The translations under genes were made by a program, and so were the position numbers. A stretch of DNA of 46,486 nucleotides. Origin: Candidatus Cryptoclostridium obscurum (lineage in GTDB: Bacteria; Bacillota; Dehalobacteriia; UBA7702). Under the pieces are notes generated by a model. The model saw nothing but the letters and a program-made list of their open reading frames with translations. It made no database searches and was not told the DNA's origin. This document shows, in pieces, positions 8,784-18,511 of this stretch; the stretch's first letter is position 1; each line of letters opens with the position of its first letter. Where the stretch lies: the NCBI GenBank assembly GCA_904420535.1, contig CAJFVQ010000017.1:1-46486 (forward strand). Direction: 5' to 3'.

Positions 8784-9584
8784 TCATTTGGAACCAAATT
8801 TGCCTTGACGGTAAGCGCGGTTATATTTACGGCAATATTTATCCCGGTCGAGCAATGCTTCCACCGCATAAAGCGTTCCGCACATATCTCTGTTCTCCGG
8901 ATCCATAATTGCCGCATCCATACCGACGGACAAGGCCAAAGCTAGAAAATTCATGTTTACAATTTTCCGATAAGGCATACCGTAAGAAATATTAGAGAGA
9001 CCCGATACGGTTTTAACCGTGGGATAAGCTTCTTTAATTTGCCGCACTGCTTCCATAAAAGAAAGCATACAGTCGCTTACCGCGGATAAGGATAGGACAA
9101 GAGGATCAATAAAAATGCGATCCGGTGCAATATCATAATGAGCGGCTTCCTCAATCAACCCTTTTGCAATCGCAACTTTTTTATCCGCAGTTTCGGGGAT
9201 ACCGTTGTTATCGCAGGTAAGGGCGATCACTTTCCAATCGGTGCCCTTTAATAACGGATAAATAATCCCGCATTTATCCCCTTCGCCGGAAACAGAATTG
9301 ATTAACCCGTTTTGTTTGACCCTGGGTAAAACCTTCTCAATCATTTTCGCATCAGGACTGTCTACGCAAAGTGGCTTATCGCTTTCATCCTGGACGATGT
9401 CGATAAGCCAAACCAAAGCATCCAATTCATCATCAGGATTGGTGCCCGCACAAACATCAAGATAGTCCGCGCCCGCATCTGTTTGACGTCGCGCCAAATT
9501 ACGAATAAATGCTTCATCTCGTTTGGCAATGGCCTCCCCTACAGAAGGGATTGCGCCATTAATTTTTTCACCAATCACAAGCAT
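8784..9584 (-). CDS. methyltetrahydrofolate:corrinoid methyltransferase (MtgA-like)
   Basis: A 266-residue pterin-binding TIM-barrel protein of the MeTr/MtgA family, expected to move methyl between methyl-Co(III) corrinoid and tetrahydrofolate. Visible family segments include GEKINGAIPS at the N-terminus, GADYLDVCAG, CVDSPD and the pterin-site-like SGLSNISYG. The track starts at a GTG; the better start is ATG 9584, with GGAGGG 8 bases upstream, giving MLVIGEKING. It is the first gene of the amine operon. Its presence makes this locus a self-contained demethylation route into one-carbon metabolism, in contrast to the pyrrolysine locus at the right. Confidence 0.9.
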   Translation of the reverse strand: MLVIGEKINGAIPSVGEAIAKRDEAFIRNLARRQTDAGADYLDVCAGTNPDDELDALVWLIDIVQDESDKPLCVDSPDAKMIEKVLPRVKQNGLINSVSGEGDKCGIIYPLLKGTDWKVIALTCDNNGIPETADKKVAIAKGLIEEAAHYDIAPDRIFIDPLVLSLSAVSDCMLSFMEAVRQIKEAYPTVKTVSGLSNISYGMPYRKIVNMNFLALALSVGMDAAIMDPENRDMCGTLYAVEALLDRDKYCRKYNRAYRQGKFGSK

Positions 9585-9722
9585 TGTAATCACCCTCCAT
9601 TCTTTTGAACATTACAAGATATTGTTACATTATGGCAACCTAGTTTTTCCATTCATCCGATCTCACCATCTGTCAGCGTTATCGATTGATTTAAGTATAC
9701 TGCCGCTTTATTGTTGATATAA

Positions 9723-9749
9723 TTGTCAATAAGAGAAAATATTTGACAA
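9723..9749. promoter_or_regulatory. inverted repeat between PucR gene and methyltransferase operon
   Basis: TTGTCAA and TTGACAA are inverted around 13 bases inside the 310-base divergent spacer 9585-9894. TTGACA at 9743 also stands 17 bases before TAACAT (9766), a plausible plus-strand promoter for the PucR gene. The palindrome could be an operator for that regulator. Nothing else is recognised in this spacer, and no -24/-12 promoter was found in it. Confidence 0.35.
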
Positions 9750-9894
9750 TATTTTGCACATAGTGTAACATATTAAAATAAAAGCATAAAATTAAACATA
9801 GTTTAGAACTCATTAAAACAAATCGTGTTCTACAAACTTACAGTATCGTTGTGAGGTCAATCGATCTAAGATCATCTTAAAGGAAGTGTGGCAT

Positions 9895-11136
9895 ATGTTG
9901 ATTTATAATCCCATTACGATGTCTGAAGTGCTCAAAATGGAAGTTTTTCGGGATGCCAAACTGGTTGCGGGTGAAGAAGGCTTAAATAAAGAAGTCAGTT
10001 GGATCCACCCTTTGGAAATTTGGGATGACCCGAAAAAATGGATTGATGGCGGAGAATTGATTTTTTGCTGTGCCCTTGGTGTCAACGATGAAGAGACCTT
10101 GATTTCTTTCTTTCAGCAAGTACTGCAAAAAGGGGTTGCCGGCTTTTGTTTACAACTGCATGCGCATTTAAAAAATACCCCATCGCGAATGATTGAATTG
10201 GCCAATCATTATCATTGTCCACTGATCATATTTGAGCAATCTGTTCGTTTTATCGATATTAGCCGCTCCCTTCTTAATACTTTAATCATGAATGTCAATC
10301 CCGATTATTTGCGGGAAAAACAAGTGCTGGAAGAAAATCATTGGATGACAGATTGGTTTTACGGCCGTATCTCCAATGATTCTGTCCGACAGCGGCTAAA
10401 AATGGATTCTGCGGAACTAACAAAATTTTCTTATTTCTCCGTATTGATGTCTTATCACAAAGAAAAGGTCTCGCATCGACATTTTGAAGGGGTTTATCTT
10501 TCTCTTGCAAAAAAATTACGCGCATATTTCGAAAGCGAGCAATTCCTATTTTATCCCCTGTTTGCCGATGGATTGCTTGCCGGTGTAGTTTTAGACTATG
10601 GGGTAAATTCCACCTGGAAAGACCGATTTTACAAAGTGGTAAAAGAGGTCAACGCGGATTTTCTAGCAAAAGGCAATAAAGACCGATTGGTTCTTGCCGC
10701 AGGCCAACGCTCTAATCATATCGAGGATATCCCCTGGAGTTACCGAACTGCCATGGAAACGATAGATGTGTGTCAGCGTTTTCATATCGGCCAATCTATT
10801 TATGACGATTTAAACCTTTTTTTTCTGTTCTCTCTCATCGACGATGCCGGAAATATGGAGCGACTGCAACAATATACATCAGAGCAGCTATCCCCTTTAA
10901 TTGAGGCTGACTATTCCCAAAATGGGAAACTGATCAACACCTTAAAATGCTATTATGAATGTAATGGAAATAAACAATTAACTGCTCAAAAACTGGGAAT
11001 CTCCAGGAGAACCCTTTATTATCGTTTGGAACAAATCGAAGAAATTTTGGGAACCGACCCTTTACTCCCCAAAAAGAGACTAATGATAGAGATCAGTTTT
11101 GTGTTACAGGATTATTTCAAAAATGAAGGAAGCTGA
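9895..11136 (+). CDS. PucR-family transcriptional regulator
   Basis: A 413-residue regulator. The N-terminal ~120 residues form a PucR-type domain (LVAGEEGLNKEVSWIHPLEI and an acidic ELIFCCALG segment). The C-terminus has the PucR helix-turn-helix: TLKCYYECNGNKQLTAQKLG and then SRRTLYYRLEQIEEILG. The track begins at GTG 9886; ATG 9895 is better spaced from the AAAGGA site and starts MLIYNPITMSEVL. It is transcribed divergently from the methyltransferase/ABC operon, and PucR proteins commonly activate adjacent nitrogen-compound catabolic genes. It is therefore the likely substrate-sensing activator of that operon. Confidence 0.87.
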   Translation: MLIYNPITMSEVLKMEVFRDAKLVAGEEGLNKEVSWIHPLEIWDDPKKWIDGGELIFCCALGVNDEETLISFFQQVLQKGVAGFCLQLHAHLKNTPSRMIELANHYHCPLIIFEQSVRFIDISRSLLNTLIMNVNPDYLREKQVLEENHWMTDWFYGRISNDSVRQRLKMDSAELTKFSYFSVLMSYHKEKVSHRHFEGVYLSLAKKLRAYFESEQFLFYPLFADGLLAGVVLDYGVNSTWKDRFYKVVKEVNADFLAKGNKDRLVLAAGQRSNHIEDIPWSYRTAMETIDVCQRFHIGQSIYDDLNLFFLFSLIDDAGNMERLQQYTSEQLSPLIEADYSQNGKLINTLKCYYECNGNKQLTAQKLGISRRTLYYRLEQIEEILGTDPLLPKKRLMIEISFVLQDYFKNEGS

Positions 11137-11205
11137 TTCTAAAACAACAATATATTATGAGACAGAAACCAGCCATTCGGGAGCAACAGCATACATATGG
11201 CATAG

Positions 11206-11241
11206 AAAAAAGGACTATTGCTTAATAGCAATAGTCCTTTT
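11206..11241. terminator. bidirectional terminator between PucR gene and ppdK
   Basis: A long stem, AAAAGGACTATTGCT/AGCAATAGTCCTTTT with loop TAAT, has A runs on one side and T runs on the other. It lies between convergent genes and can serve both. The rest of 11242-11425 shows no gene. Confidence 0.85.
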
Positions 11242-11425
11242 AATATTCCATATTCTATCTGTCTCAAACACAGCGAACTTGCGATCTCTTCATCAGACAC
11301 ATTCCCCATATGCAACCTTTACATTTATCACAAAAAGCCACAAATTGCAAAGTGGTCTCATTGATCGCGGTCTCCGCATGCCGAGAACAAAAACAAAAAA
11401 TTCAGGAATCAAAATCCATAATATT

Positions 11426-14068
11426 TTACTTATTTTGGATCGCTGCTTGTGCTGCGGCCAAACGGGCAATGGGCACGCGATAAGGCGAACAGGAAACGAA
11501 ATTCAAACCCAAACGATGGCAAAGTTCAATGGATTCAGGATCGCCGCCATGTTCCCCGCAGATACCGATGAGGAAATCGGGATCCACTTCACGAGCGGCC
11601 TTGATGGCCATATCCATCAATTTGCCGACACCGCTTTCATCCAAAGTGACGAAGGGGCTAACGGGCAAAACTTTCTGATCCACATAGGTGTGGAGGAATT
11701 TTCCTTCCGCGTCATCACGAGAAAAACCAAATGTAGTTTGGGTAAGGTCGTTAGTACCAAAGGAGAAGAACTGTGCTTCCTTCGCTAGCTGGTCGGTGGT
11801 AAGAGCAGCGCGAGGTACTTCGATCATAGTACCAACAGTATAGGAAAAGTCCACACCGGTTTCTTCCTTTACTGCATCGCCGACGCCATTAATGAGGTCT
11901 TTCAAACGTTTGAATTCATTGATATGAATGATAAGGGGAACTTCCACTTCCGGTTCCACTTCATATCCTTCTTTCGTAAGCTGTGCCACAGCTTCAAAAA
12001 TAGCCCGTGCCTGCATTGCGTAAATCTCGGGATAAGTGATGCCAAGACGGCAGCCGCGATGTCCCAACATAGGGTTAAATTCCGAAAGGTGTTCTACCCG
12101 TTTTAACAGGGCTTCTTTTTCGGCAATTTCTTCTTTGTCGCCGTTGAGACATTTCAATTTCGTAATTTCCACCAAAAGTTCTTCCTTGGAGGGAAGGAAC
12201 TCATGAAGCGGCGGATCCAGAAGACGGATGGTAACAGGAAATCCTGCCATTACTTTTAAGATCCCGTAGAAATCTTCTCTCTGCATGGGAAGAAGTTTGG
12301 CCAAGGCGGCTTCACGTCCTGCCACATCATCGGCCAAAATCATTTCTTGCACCACAGGGAGTCGATCCTGCGCCATAAACATATGCTCCGTACGGGTGAG
12401 ACCAATGCCTTTGGCTCCGAAATCTCTGGCTTTTTGGGCGTCTTCCGGTGTATCAGCATTGGCGCGAACATCCAAACGTTTCACATCATCAGCCCAGCCC
12501 AAGAAGGTCTGAAACTCTTTCCCCATGGCGGAAGAGGTCATGGGAACTTCTCCTTTAAAAATTCGACCAGTGGCGCCGTCGATGGAAAGAGTATCGGCTT
12601 CGGTGAAAGTTTCGTTGCCGATCTGCACTTTTTTGCCCACAGCATCGATTTTCAAAGCTTCGGCACCACAAACCGCAGGTTTACCCATGCCACGGGCAAT
12701 GACCGCTGCGTGGCTCGTCATGCCGCCATGGCTGGTGAGAATCCCCTGGGCTTCATTCATCCCGTGAATATCTTCGGGAGTGGTTTCTGTACGAACCAAG
12801 ATGACTTTTTTTCCGGCTTTTCCCAACTCTTCGGCGGTATCTGCATCAAAGACGACTTGACCGCAGGCAGCGCCAGGAGATGCAGGAAGGCCATGAGCAA
12901 TCTCATCCAACTTGGCATTGGGGTCGATTCCGGGATGGAGAAGTTGATTGATCTGGAGCGGTTCCAAACGCATCAAGGCAGTTTCTTTATCAATAAGGCC
13001 TTCGTCCACCATGTCTACGGCAGCTTTCACTGCAGCGGCGGCAGTGCGCTTCCCATTGCGTGTTTGGAGCATAAAGAGCTTACCCCGTTCCACGGTGAAC
13101 TCCATATCTTGCATATCATGATAATGCTTTTCCAGTAGCTGGCTGATATTGAGGAATTGCTTATAAACTTCAGGCATATCCCGTTCCAGACTGGTAATGG
13201 GTTCCGGGGTACGGATCCCGGCGACTACGTCTTCTCCTTGGGCATTGATAAGGTATTCACCATAGAGCCCTTTTTCTCCGGTAGAAGGATTGCGGGTAAA
13301 GGCAACGCCGGTGCCGCAATCGTCACCCATATTCCCAAAGACCATACACTGCACGTTTACAGCGGTACCGAGATCATCGGGAATCTTATTATGTTTACGA
13401 TAGTAAATAGCACGGTCGGAATTCCAAGAGCGAAATACCGCTTGCACTGCCAAAAGCAACTGTTCCTTGGGATCCTGGGGGAAATCGGATCCGGTAGCTT
13501 TTTTATAAATACCTTTAAAAGTTTCAATCAGCTTTTCCAACGCTTCGGCGGAAAGCTGATGATCATATTTTACATTTTCATCAATTTTCAAGTCTGCTAA
13601 GGCGTTTTCAAAAAGTTCACTGTTGACGCCCATGGCAACATCGCCAAACATTTGAATAAAACGACGGTAGCAATCCATGGCAAAACGACGGTTTTCAGTG
13701 GCAGCAGCCATGCCCTCCACAGTTACGTCGTTGAGACCGAGATTCAAAATCGTGTCCATCATACCGGGCATAGAAATCTTGGCACCGGAACGAACCGATA
13801 CCAGCAGAGGATTATTTTGATCGCCTAAATTTTTACCAATGCGTTCCTCTACGATTTTCAGTTTTTCGGCAAGCTCTTCTTCCAAGCCTTCAGGCATTTT
13901 TTCATTTTGAAGATAGTATTCGTTACAAGCCTCGGTAGTAATGGTCAAGCCGGGAGGTACAGGCAAGCCAATATTTGTCATTTCCGCCAAATTAGCGCCT
14001 TTCCCGCCCAAAAGGGCCCGCATTTCACTATTACCTTCATCAAAAAGGTAAACATACTTCTTACTCAT
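11426..14068 (-). CDS. ppdK: pyruvate, phosphate dikinase
   Basis: An 880-residue PPDK interconverting pyruvate + ATP + Pi and PEP + AMP + PPi. The N-terminal nucleotide-binding domain starts YVYLFDEGN and contains GGKGANLAEM. The central swivelling domain has the catalytic-histidine motif GGMTSHAAVIARGMGKP. The C-terminal PEP/pyruvate TIM barrel ends with LIGICGEHGGDPES. Length matches the bacterial family. Starts at ATG 14068 behind AAGGAGG. The adjacent upstream gene encodes its dedicated regulatory kinase/phosphorylase, which targets the threonine beside the catalytic histidine. This is a common pairing in anaerobes that rely on PPi-linked glycolysis or gluconeogenesis. Confidence 0.97.
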   Translation of the reverse strand: MSKKYVYLFDEGNSEMRALLGGKGANLAEMTNIGLPVPPGLTITTEACNEYYLQNEKMPEGLEEELAEKLKIVEERIGKNLGDQNNPLLVSVRSGAKISMPGMMDTILNLGLNDVTVEGMAAATENRRFAMDCYRRFIQMFGDVAMGVNSELFENALADLKIDENVKYDHQLSAEALEKLIETFKGIYKKATGSDFPQDPKEQLLLAVQAVFRSWNSDRAIYYRKHNKIPDDLGTAVNVQCMVFGNMGDDCGTGVAFTRNPSTGEKGLYGEYLINAQGEDVVAGIRTPEPITSLERDMPEVYKQFLNISQLLEKHYHDMQDMEFTVERGKLFMLQTRNGKRTAAAAVKAAVDMVDEGLIDKETALMRLEPLQINQLLHPGIDPNAKLDEIAHGLPASPGAACGQVVFDADTAEELGKAGKKVILVRTETTPEDIHGMNEAQGILTSHGGMTSHAAVIARGMGKPAVCGAEALKIDAVGKKVQIGNETFTEADTLSIDGATGRIFKGEVPMTSSAMGKEFQTFLGWADDVKRLDVRANADTPEDAQKARDFGAKGIGLTRTEHMFMAQDRLPVVQEMILADDVAGREAALAKLLPMQREDFYGILKVMAGFPVTIRLLDPPLHEFLPSKEELLVEITKLKCLNGDKEEIAEKEALLKRVEHLSEFNPMLGHRGCRLGITYPEIYAMQARAIFEAVAQLTKEGYEVEPEVEVPLIIHINEFKRLKDLINGVGDAVKEETGVDFSYTVGTMIEVPRAALTTDQLAKEAQFFSFGTNDLTQTTFGFSRDDAEGKFLHTYVDQKVLPVSPFVTLDESGVGKLMDMAIKAAREVDPDFLIGICGEHGGDPESIELCHRLGLNFVSCSPYRVPIARLAAAQAAIQNK

Positions 14069-14079
14069 GAATTGCCTCC

Positions 14080-14889
14080 TTAATTATTCTTATAAAGTAA
14101 TTCTAATATATTCCCAGCCGTTTCTTCGATGGCCTTATTTGTAACGTCCAACACGCGGCAACCGATACGGCGGTATAACCTTTTGGCAAAATCCAATTCT
14201 TCCAATAGACGGTTGGGGTCGGCATAATTGGTGCCGGCACCAGCAGCGCCCATGGTAATGAGACGCTGGGTTCGAATCTCATTGAGGTTTTGCGGATTGA
14301 TGGTCAACCCAAAAATTTTCTTTGGTGGAATTTCAAATATTACATCGGGAATAGGGGTTTCCGGCACTACCGGATAATTTGCCGCTTTGATATTTTTATG
14401 AGCCAAATACATACAAACCGGCGTCTTGGAAGTCCGGGAGACACCAAGAATTACGACATCAGCTTCTTTGAATCCCTGGGGATCCTTACCATCATCATAT
14501 TGCACGGCAAATTCCATCGCCTCTACTCTGCGGAAATAGCGTTCATCCAATTTGCGAAGTCCGCCAACTTCCTCATTGGAAGCCATCCCCAAGGACGAAG
14601 CTATGGTGCGAATGGGAGGCCCTAACACATCAACGACGGAAACGTCATAAGCCGAAGCAAGCTTCATCATTGCTGTCCTCAATGTGCTGCTAGCCAAGGT
14701 AAACACAATCAGCCCATGGTCTGACGCTGCTGCCATTGCAATCTCACGAAGGGAGTTCACGTCAGTTACATGGGTGAACCGCTTCCAAAGTGTTTTTCCC
14801 GCATCAAACTGACTGGCAGCAGCACGGGCTACCAATTCGCCGGTTTCTCCCACGGAATCGGAAACGATATAGACAATCAGGGAAGCCAT
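14080..14889 (-). CDS. pyruvate, phosphate dikinase regulatory protein (bifunctional kinase/phosphorylase)
   Basis: A 269-residue DUF299-family protein. These proteins use ADP to phosphorylate and inactivate PPDK on an active-site threonine, and Pi to reverse it. Recognisable features are the N-terminal YIVSDSVGETGELVA and the P-loop-like VILGVSRTSKTPVCMYLA. It starts at ATG 14889 behind AAAGGAGG and ends 11 bases before ppdK, so the two are coupled. In other bacteria the family also regulates PEP synthetase, but the neighbour here is PPDK, which settles the likely target. Confidence 0.93.
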   Translation of the reverse strand: MASLIVYIVSDSVGETGELVARAAASQFDAGKTLWKRFTHVTDVNSLREIAMAAASDHGLIVFTLASSTLRTAMMKLASAYDVSVVDVLGPPIRTIASSLGMASNEEVGGLRKLDERYFRRVEAMEFAVQYDDGKDPQGFKEADVVILGVSRTSKTPVCMYLAHKNIKAANYPVVPETPIPDVIFEIPPKKIFGLTINPQNLNEIRTQRLITMGAAGAGTNYADPNRLLEELDFAKRLYRRIGCRVLDVTNKAIEETAGNILELLYKNN

Positions 14890-15115
14890 AGAGAACCTCC
14901 TTTATGAAACTTCCTTAATATCATCATTATCATATAAAAAATATGTGCAGTCAATAGAATTATTCGAGAAAAATGGCAAAATTGTAAGAAAATTATTAAA
15001 ATTTCCCATAACACAGTATGGTATGGATAAAAATCTCAGGTAAGATTCTTGTCCTAAAGAGTGAAATTCGGTTTGATTTTTAAACTGCTGGTTTCTCCGG
15101 ACAGAACAAAGAGAA

Positions 15116-15153
15116 GTGGGAGAACTTCGATAAAGCCATCGAAAGTTTCCCAC
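15116..15153 (-). terminator. hairpin after glyS
   Basis: GTGGGAGAACTTCGAT and ATCGAAAGTTTCCCAC form an imperfect 16-bp stem with a 6-base loop, 30 bases past the glyS stop. On the minus strand it is followed by a T-rich, not pure-T, tract. It probably attenuates read-through from glyQS into the ppdK pair. The remainder of 14890-15115 shows no credible gene. Confidence 0.55.
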
Positions 15154-15182
15154 ATATTCTCTTCCGTTTTCATCCAAGTCAA

Positions 15183-17258
15183 TTATTTTTCTACAACAAT
15201 CTCACGAAAATCTGCAATTTTCAGCATGCTGTCAGCAATAGCCCGCAACAAACCGAGACGGCTGTTGCGCAATTTCTCATCATCACACATCACCATGATA
15301 TCCGTAAGGAATCCGTCGATGGGTTCCCGCATGGCCGCAATGGCGTTAAAAGCTGTTTCAAAATCGTTTGCAGCCAAGGCAGCGTCGGCGCTCTTTTGGA
15401 AGCGATCGTAGGCCGCTACCAATGCTGTTTCCGCGTCTTCCTTCAGCAATGCTATGTCGTAAGCGGCACTTTCCGCTTTTTTCGCCAAATTGTTCACACG
15501 AGTAAAGCCAGCCATCAAAGGCGCGAAATTAGAATTCTTTCGGAATTCCTCAAGGGCTTCCCCTTTGGTCCGAGTCAGGCAAAAATCATCGATGGCGTCG
15601 CTCATTACAGCGTTGACGGTATCATACTTCAAGCCGCTGTCGCTTAACACGTTCTCAAGTCGCTGCCCGAAGAAATTGTAGACCCGTTCCTTGGTGGCAG
15701 TTTGGTTCTTCTCTGTTTGGTAGGAAGAAGCAATCAATTCATAAACGAAATCAATAAGTTCTCCCATGTTGATGGGAAGATTTCCTTGCAAAATAATCTG
15801 GACAATACCCATGGCCTGACGGCGCAAAGCATAGGGGTCTTGGGAACCGGTGGGTTCCATATCCATAGCAAAGAATCCCACGACGCTGTCGATCTTATCA
15901 GCAATGGAAACTAGCATCCCGTTAATGCTTTCGGGAAGATCATCCCCGGCAAAACGGGGCAGATAACTTTCGCGAATGCTTTGACCGACAACTGCGGGTT
16001 CCCCTTGGGCTACAGCATAGTATTCTCCCATGATGCCCTGGAGTTCCGGGAATTCATAGACCATATTGGATACCAGATCGGCTTTGGCCAGGTAAGCGCC
16101 GCGTTCCACCTCTTTGCGGCAAGCGTTGCAACAATCAGCCAGATAACCGCTGATCTTGACGATGCGTTCCACTTTTTCATAAACAGTTCCCATAGTCACG
16201 TGGAATACAATATCCTTCAGCCGTTCCACATTATCGGCCAAAGCAATCTTTAAGTCCTCATCATAGAAAAACTCAGCGTCGGCCAAACGGGCCCGAAGCA
16301 CCTTTTCATTTCCGGCAGTAACGATCTCAATATTTCGCGGCAAACCATTGCGAACAGTGACAAAATGAGGCAAAAGATTCCCATCATGATCCAACACAGG
16401 GAAATAACGTTGATGCTCCCGCATAGGGGTGATCACCGCTTCCTTGGGAATTCGGAGATATTTTTCCTCAAAACTGCCCATTAAAGCCGTGGGATATTCC
16501 AAGAGGAATACAACTTCTTCCAGCAATTCTTCATCTTCTTCCACGACAGCGTTGTGAGCAGCGGCCAGATCCTGGATCTGTTTCCAGATCACTTCGCGGC
16601 GTTCCGCAGGATCCACCATGACATAGTTTTCACGAAGTTGTTCCACATAGGTTTCGGGACTTTCGATCACCACGTCACCGCTGCCGTAAAAGCGATGGCT
16701 GCGGGAGACATTGCCGCTGGTCACATTGACGATGCGCAAAGGAATAATCTCTTGACCGAGGAGCGCCACGAGCCAACGAATGGGACGGACGAAACGCATA
16801 TCATAATCGCCCCAGCGCATGGGTTTGGGAAATTTCAGATGATCGACCAAAGCCACGAGGAGATCCGGAAGAACCGCCATGGCTTCCTCCCCTTTTTCCT
16901 CTTTGGTGGCAAAAACGTATTCGCCGTTACCCTGCTCCCTTATTGTAATATCATCGACGGTGAGCCCTTTGGAACGCAGGAACCCTTCCAGGGCCTTGGT
17001 GGGGTTGCCATCTCCGTCAAAAGCCGCTTTTTTCGAGGGGCCTTTGACCTCTTCTTTCAGATCTTCCTGACGCTCAGCGAGACCGTCGATGAGTAAGGTC
17101 AGACGGCGGGGGGTGCCGAGGCCGCGGATTTTGTCATAGGAAAGACGGGCTTCCCGCAGCATGGCGGCAGCGCCCTTTTCCAGATCAGCAATGCTTTTTG
17201 CCATAAACCGCGCGGGGATTTCCTCTACCCCGATCTCAAAAAGTAAGTTTTTACTCAT
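15183..17258 (-). CDS. glyS: glycine-tRNA ligase beta subunit
   Basis: A 691-residue beta chain of the heterotetrameric bacterial glycyl-tRNA synthetase. The N-terminus [14 protein letters not shown] and the segment [25 protein letters not shown] are diagnostic, and the C-terminal ~100 residues form the DALR-like anticodon-binding domain. The track start at 17288 is replaced by ATG 17258, which follows GGAGG at 8 bases. The start overlaps the end of glyQ by 8 bases, so the two subunits are translationally coupled. Regulation is by the T-box leader upstream of glyQ. Confidence 0.96.
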   Translation of the reverse strand: MSKNLLFEIGVEEIPARFMAKSIADLEKGAAAMLREARLSYDKIRGLGTPRRLTLLIDGLAERQEDLKEEVKGPSKKAAFDGDGNPTKALEGFLRSKGLTVDDITIREQGNGEYVFATKEEKGEEAMAVLPDLLVALVDHLKFPKPMRWGDYDMRFVRPIRWLVALLGQEIIPLRIVNVTSGNVSRSHRFYGSGDVVIESPETYVEQLRENYVMVDPAERREVIWKQIQDLAAAHNAVVEEDEELLEEVVFLLEYPTALMGSFEEKYLRIPKEAVITPMREHQRYFPVLDHDGNLLPHFVTVRNGLPRNIEIVTAGNEKVLRARLADAEFFYDEDLKIALADNVERLKDIVFHVTMGTVYEKVERIVKISGYLADCCNACRKEVERGAYLAKADLVSNMVYEFPELQGIMGEYYAVAQGEPAVVGQSIRESYLPRFAGDDLPESINGMLVSIADKIDSVVGFFAMDMEPTGSQDPYALRRQAMGIVQIILQGNLPINMGELIDFVYELIASSYQTEKNQTATKERVYNFFGQRLENVLSDSGLKYDTVNAVMSDAIDDFCLTRTKGEALEEFRKNSNFAPLMAGFTRVNNLAKKAESAAYDIALLKEDAETALVAAYDRFQKSADAALAANDFETAFNAIAAMREPIDGFLTDIMVMCDDEKLRNSRLGLLRAIADSMLKIADFREIVVEK

Positions 17259-18180
17259 CGTTGCGGCCTCCTTTCTTTGCTTCGCCAAGTCCCATGGCTT
17301 TTCTCTTTTCCGGATCTTTGATCAAAGGATATCCCAATTTTTCCCGTTGAGCCACATATCCTTCTGCTGCCATACGAGCCAGCTGGCGCACTCTGGCGAT
17401 ATAATGCTGGCGTTCCGCCACGCTGATGGCGTTCCTGGCGTCCAATAAATTAAAGGTATGAGAGCATTTCAAAATATAATCATATGCGGGAAGAACGAGT
17501 CCCGCTTCAAGAACATCCTTGGCCTCCTGTTCAAACATATCGTAAACTTGAAAGAGCATATCGGTATTAGCCACTTCAAAGTTATAGATGCTATGTTCCA
17601 CTTCACCTTGGTGATGGACGTCACCATAGGTGATCCCATCAACCCACTCGATATCAAAGACACTATCCACCTTTTGAATGAACATAGCGAGACGTTCAAT
17701 ACCATAGGTGAGCTCACCGCTGACAGGTTTGCAATCGATACCGCCAAACTGTTGGAAATAGGTAAACTGGGTCACTTCCATACCGTCGAGCCAGACCTCC
17801 CAACCTAAGCCCCAGGCGCCGAGGTTGGCACTTTCCCAGTTATCCTCTACCAAACGGATATCATGCTCGTCGGGATCGATACCAATGGCGCGAAGACTGC
17901 CCATATATAGTTCCACGATATCATCGGGAGAAGGTTTCAGGATGACCTGATACTGATAATAATGCTGCAAACGGTTGGGATTTTCTCCATAGCGGCCGTC
18001 GGTGGGACGGCGGGAGGGCTCCACATAAGCCACGTTCCAAGGTTCCGGCCCTAAGGCCCGCAGAGCTGTGGCGGGATTCATGGTTCCCGCTCCTTTCTCC
18101 ATATCATAAGGCTGTTGAATGATGCAGCCGACATCGCCCCAATACTTATTCAGGGCCAAAATCAGATTTTGGAAATTCAT
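17251..18180 (-). CDS. glyQ: glycine-tRNA ligase alpha subunit
   Basis: A 309-residue class II catalytic alpha chain. The N-terminus [21 protein letters not shown] and the motif [20 protein letters not shown] are characteristic. The C-terminal tail ([16 protein letters not shown]) is charged and overlaps the beta-subunit start. It partners with glyS to charge tRNA-Gly. It starts at ATG 18180, close behind the antiterminator/terminator part of a T-box leader, consistent with induction by uncharged tRNA-Gly. Confidence 0.96.
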   Translation of the reverse strand: MNFQNLILALNKYWGDVGCIIQQPYDMEKGAGTMNPATALRALGPEPWNVAYVEPSRRPTDGRYGENPNRLQHYYQYQVILKPSPDDIVELYMGSLRAIGIDPDEHDIRLVEDNWESANLGAWGLGWEVWLDGMEVTQFTYFQQFGGIDCKPVSGELTYGIERLAMFIQKVDSVFDIEWVDGITYGDVHHQGEVEHSIYNFEVANTDMLFQVYDMFEQEAKDVLEAGLVLPAYDYILKCSHTFNLLDARNAISVAERQHYIARVRQLARMAAEGYVAQREKLGYPLIKDPEKRKAMGLGEAKKGGRNDE

Positions 18181-18455
18181 CGTATCGCTCCTTTTTGATT
18201 TGGTTCGTCGGAAAACAAAAGAACTCCTGCCAGCAAGGGACGGCTCATGGCCGCGGTTCCACCCTTTTTGACAAAAGTCCGCTTTCGCACGATAACGGTG
18301 TGCCGCCGGCGGTGTTTGGCCGCTGCTCCGGGATGCCGTTTCACTTCCTCACCGCCTTTCACCGTCGCGGTTCGCTTTGTAACGGAAGTTACTTTTTCCC
18401 ATCATCGCTTTCCCTTGCCCACAGTTTTTCTACAGGCACTTTCAAACTATCATAC
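18181..18455 (-). promoter_or_regulatory. glycine T-box riboswitch leader of glyQS
   Basis: On the minus strand the leader carries the near-invariant T-box sequence AAGGGTGGAACCGCG (core at 18252-18265). Upstream it has a Stem I-like region; GTGAAACGGCATCCCGGAG contains a GGC triplet (18335-18337) followed by A, placed as a specifier codon should be, and GGC is a glycine codon. The T-box is followed by CGGCCATGAGCCG and a T-rich stretch before glyQ, where terminator and antiterminator would compete. A promoter, TTGACA (18485-18490) N17 TACATT (18462-18467), predicts a start near 18455. Confidence 0.9.
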
Positions 18456-18461
18456 TTAATA

Positions 18462-18490
18462 AATGTACCAAAAAGATACTTTTTTGTCAA
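18462..18490 (-). promoter_or_regulatory. sigma-70-type promoter of the glyQS T-box leader
   Basis: TTGACA, a 17-base spacer and TACATT read on the minus strand between the preceding gene's stop (18512) and the T-box leader. This is the only strong promoter match in the gap. Confidence 0.65.
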
Positions 18491-18511
18491 TATATTTTCT
18501 CGCGCCCAACA

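Noticed and set aside
11099-11788. 229-residue plus-strand ORF overlapping ppdK's 3' end
   Set aside because: It lies across the bidirectional terminator and antisense to ppdK; a shadow frame.
14902-15177. 91-residue ORF between glyS and the PPDK regulator
   Set aside because: It spans the post-glyS hairpin, has odd composition and no ribosome site.
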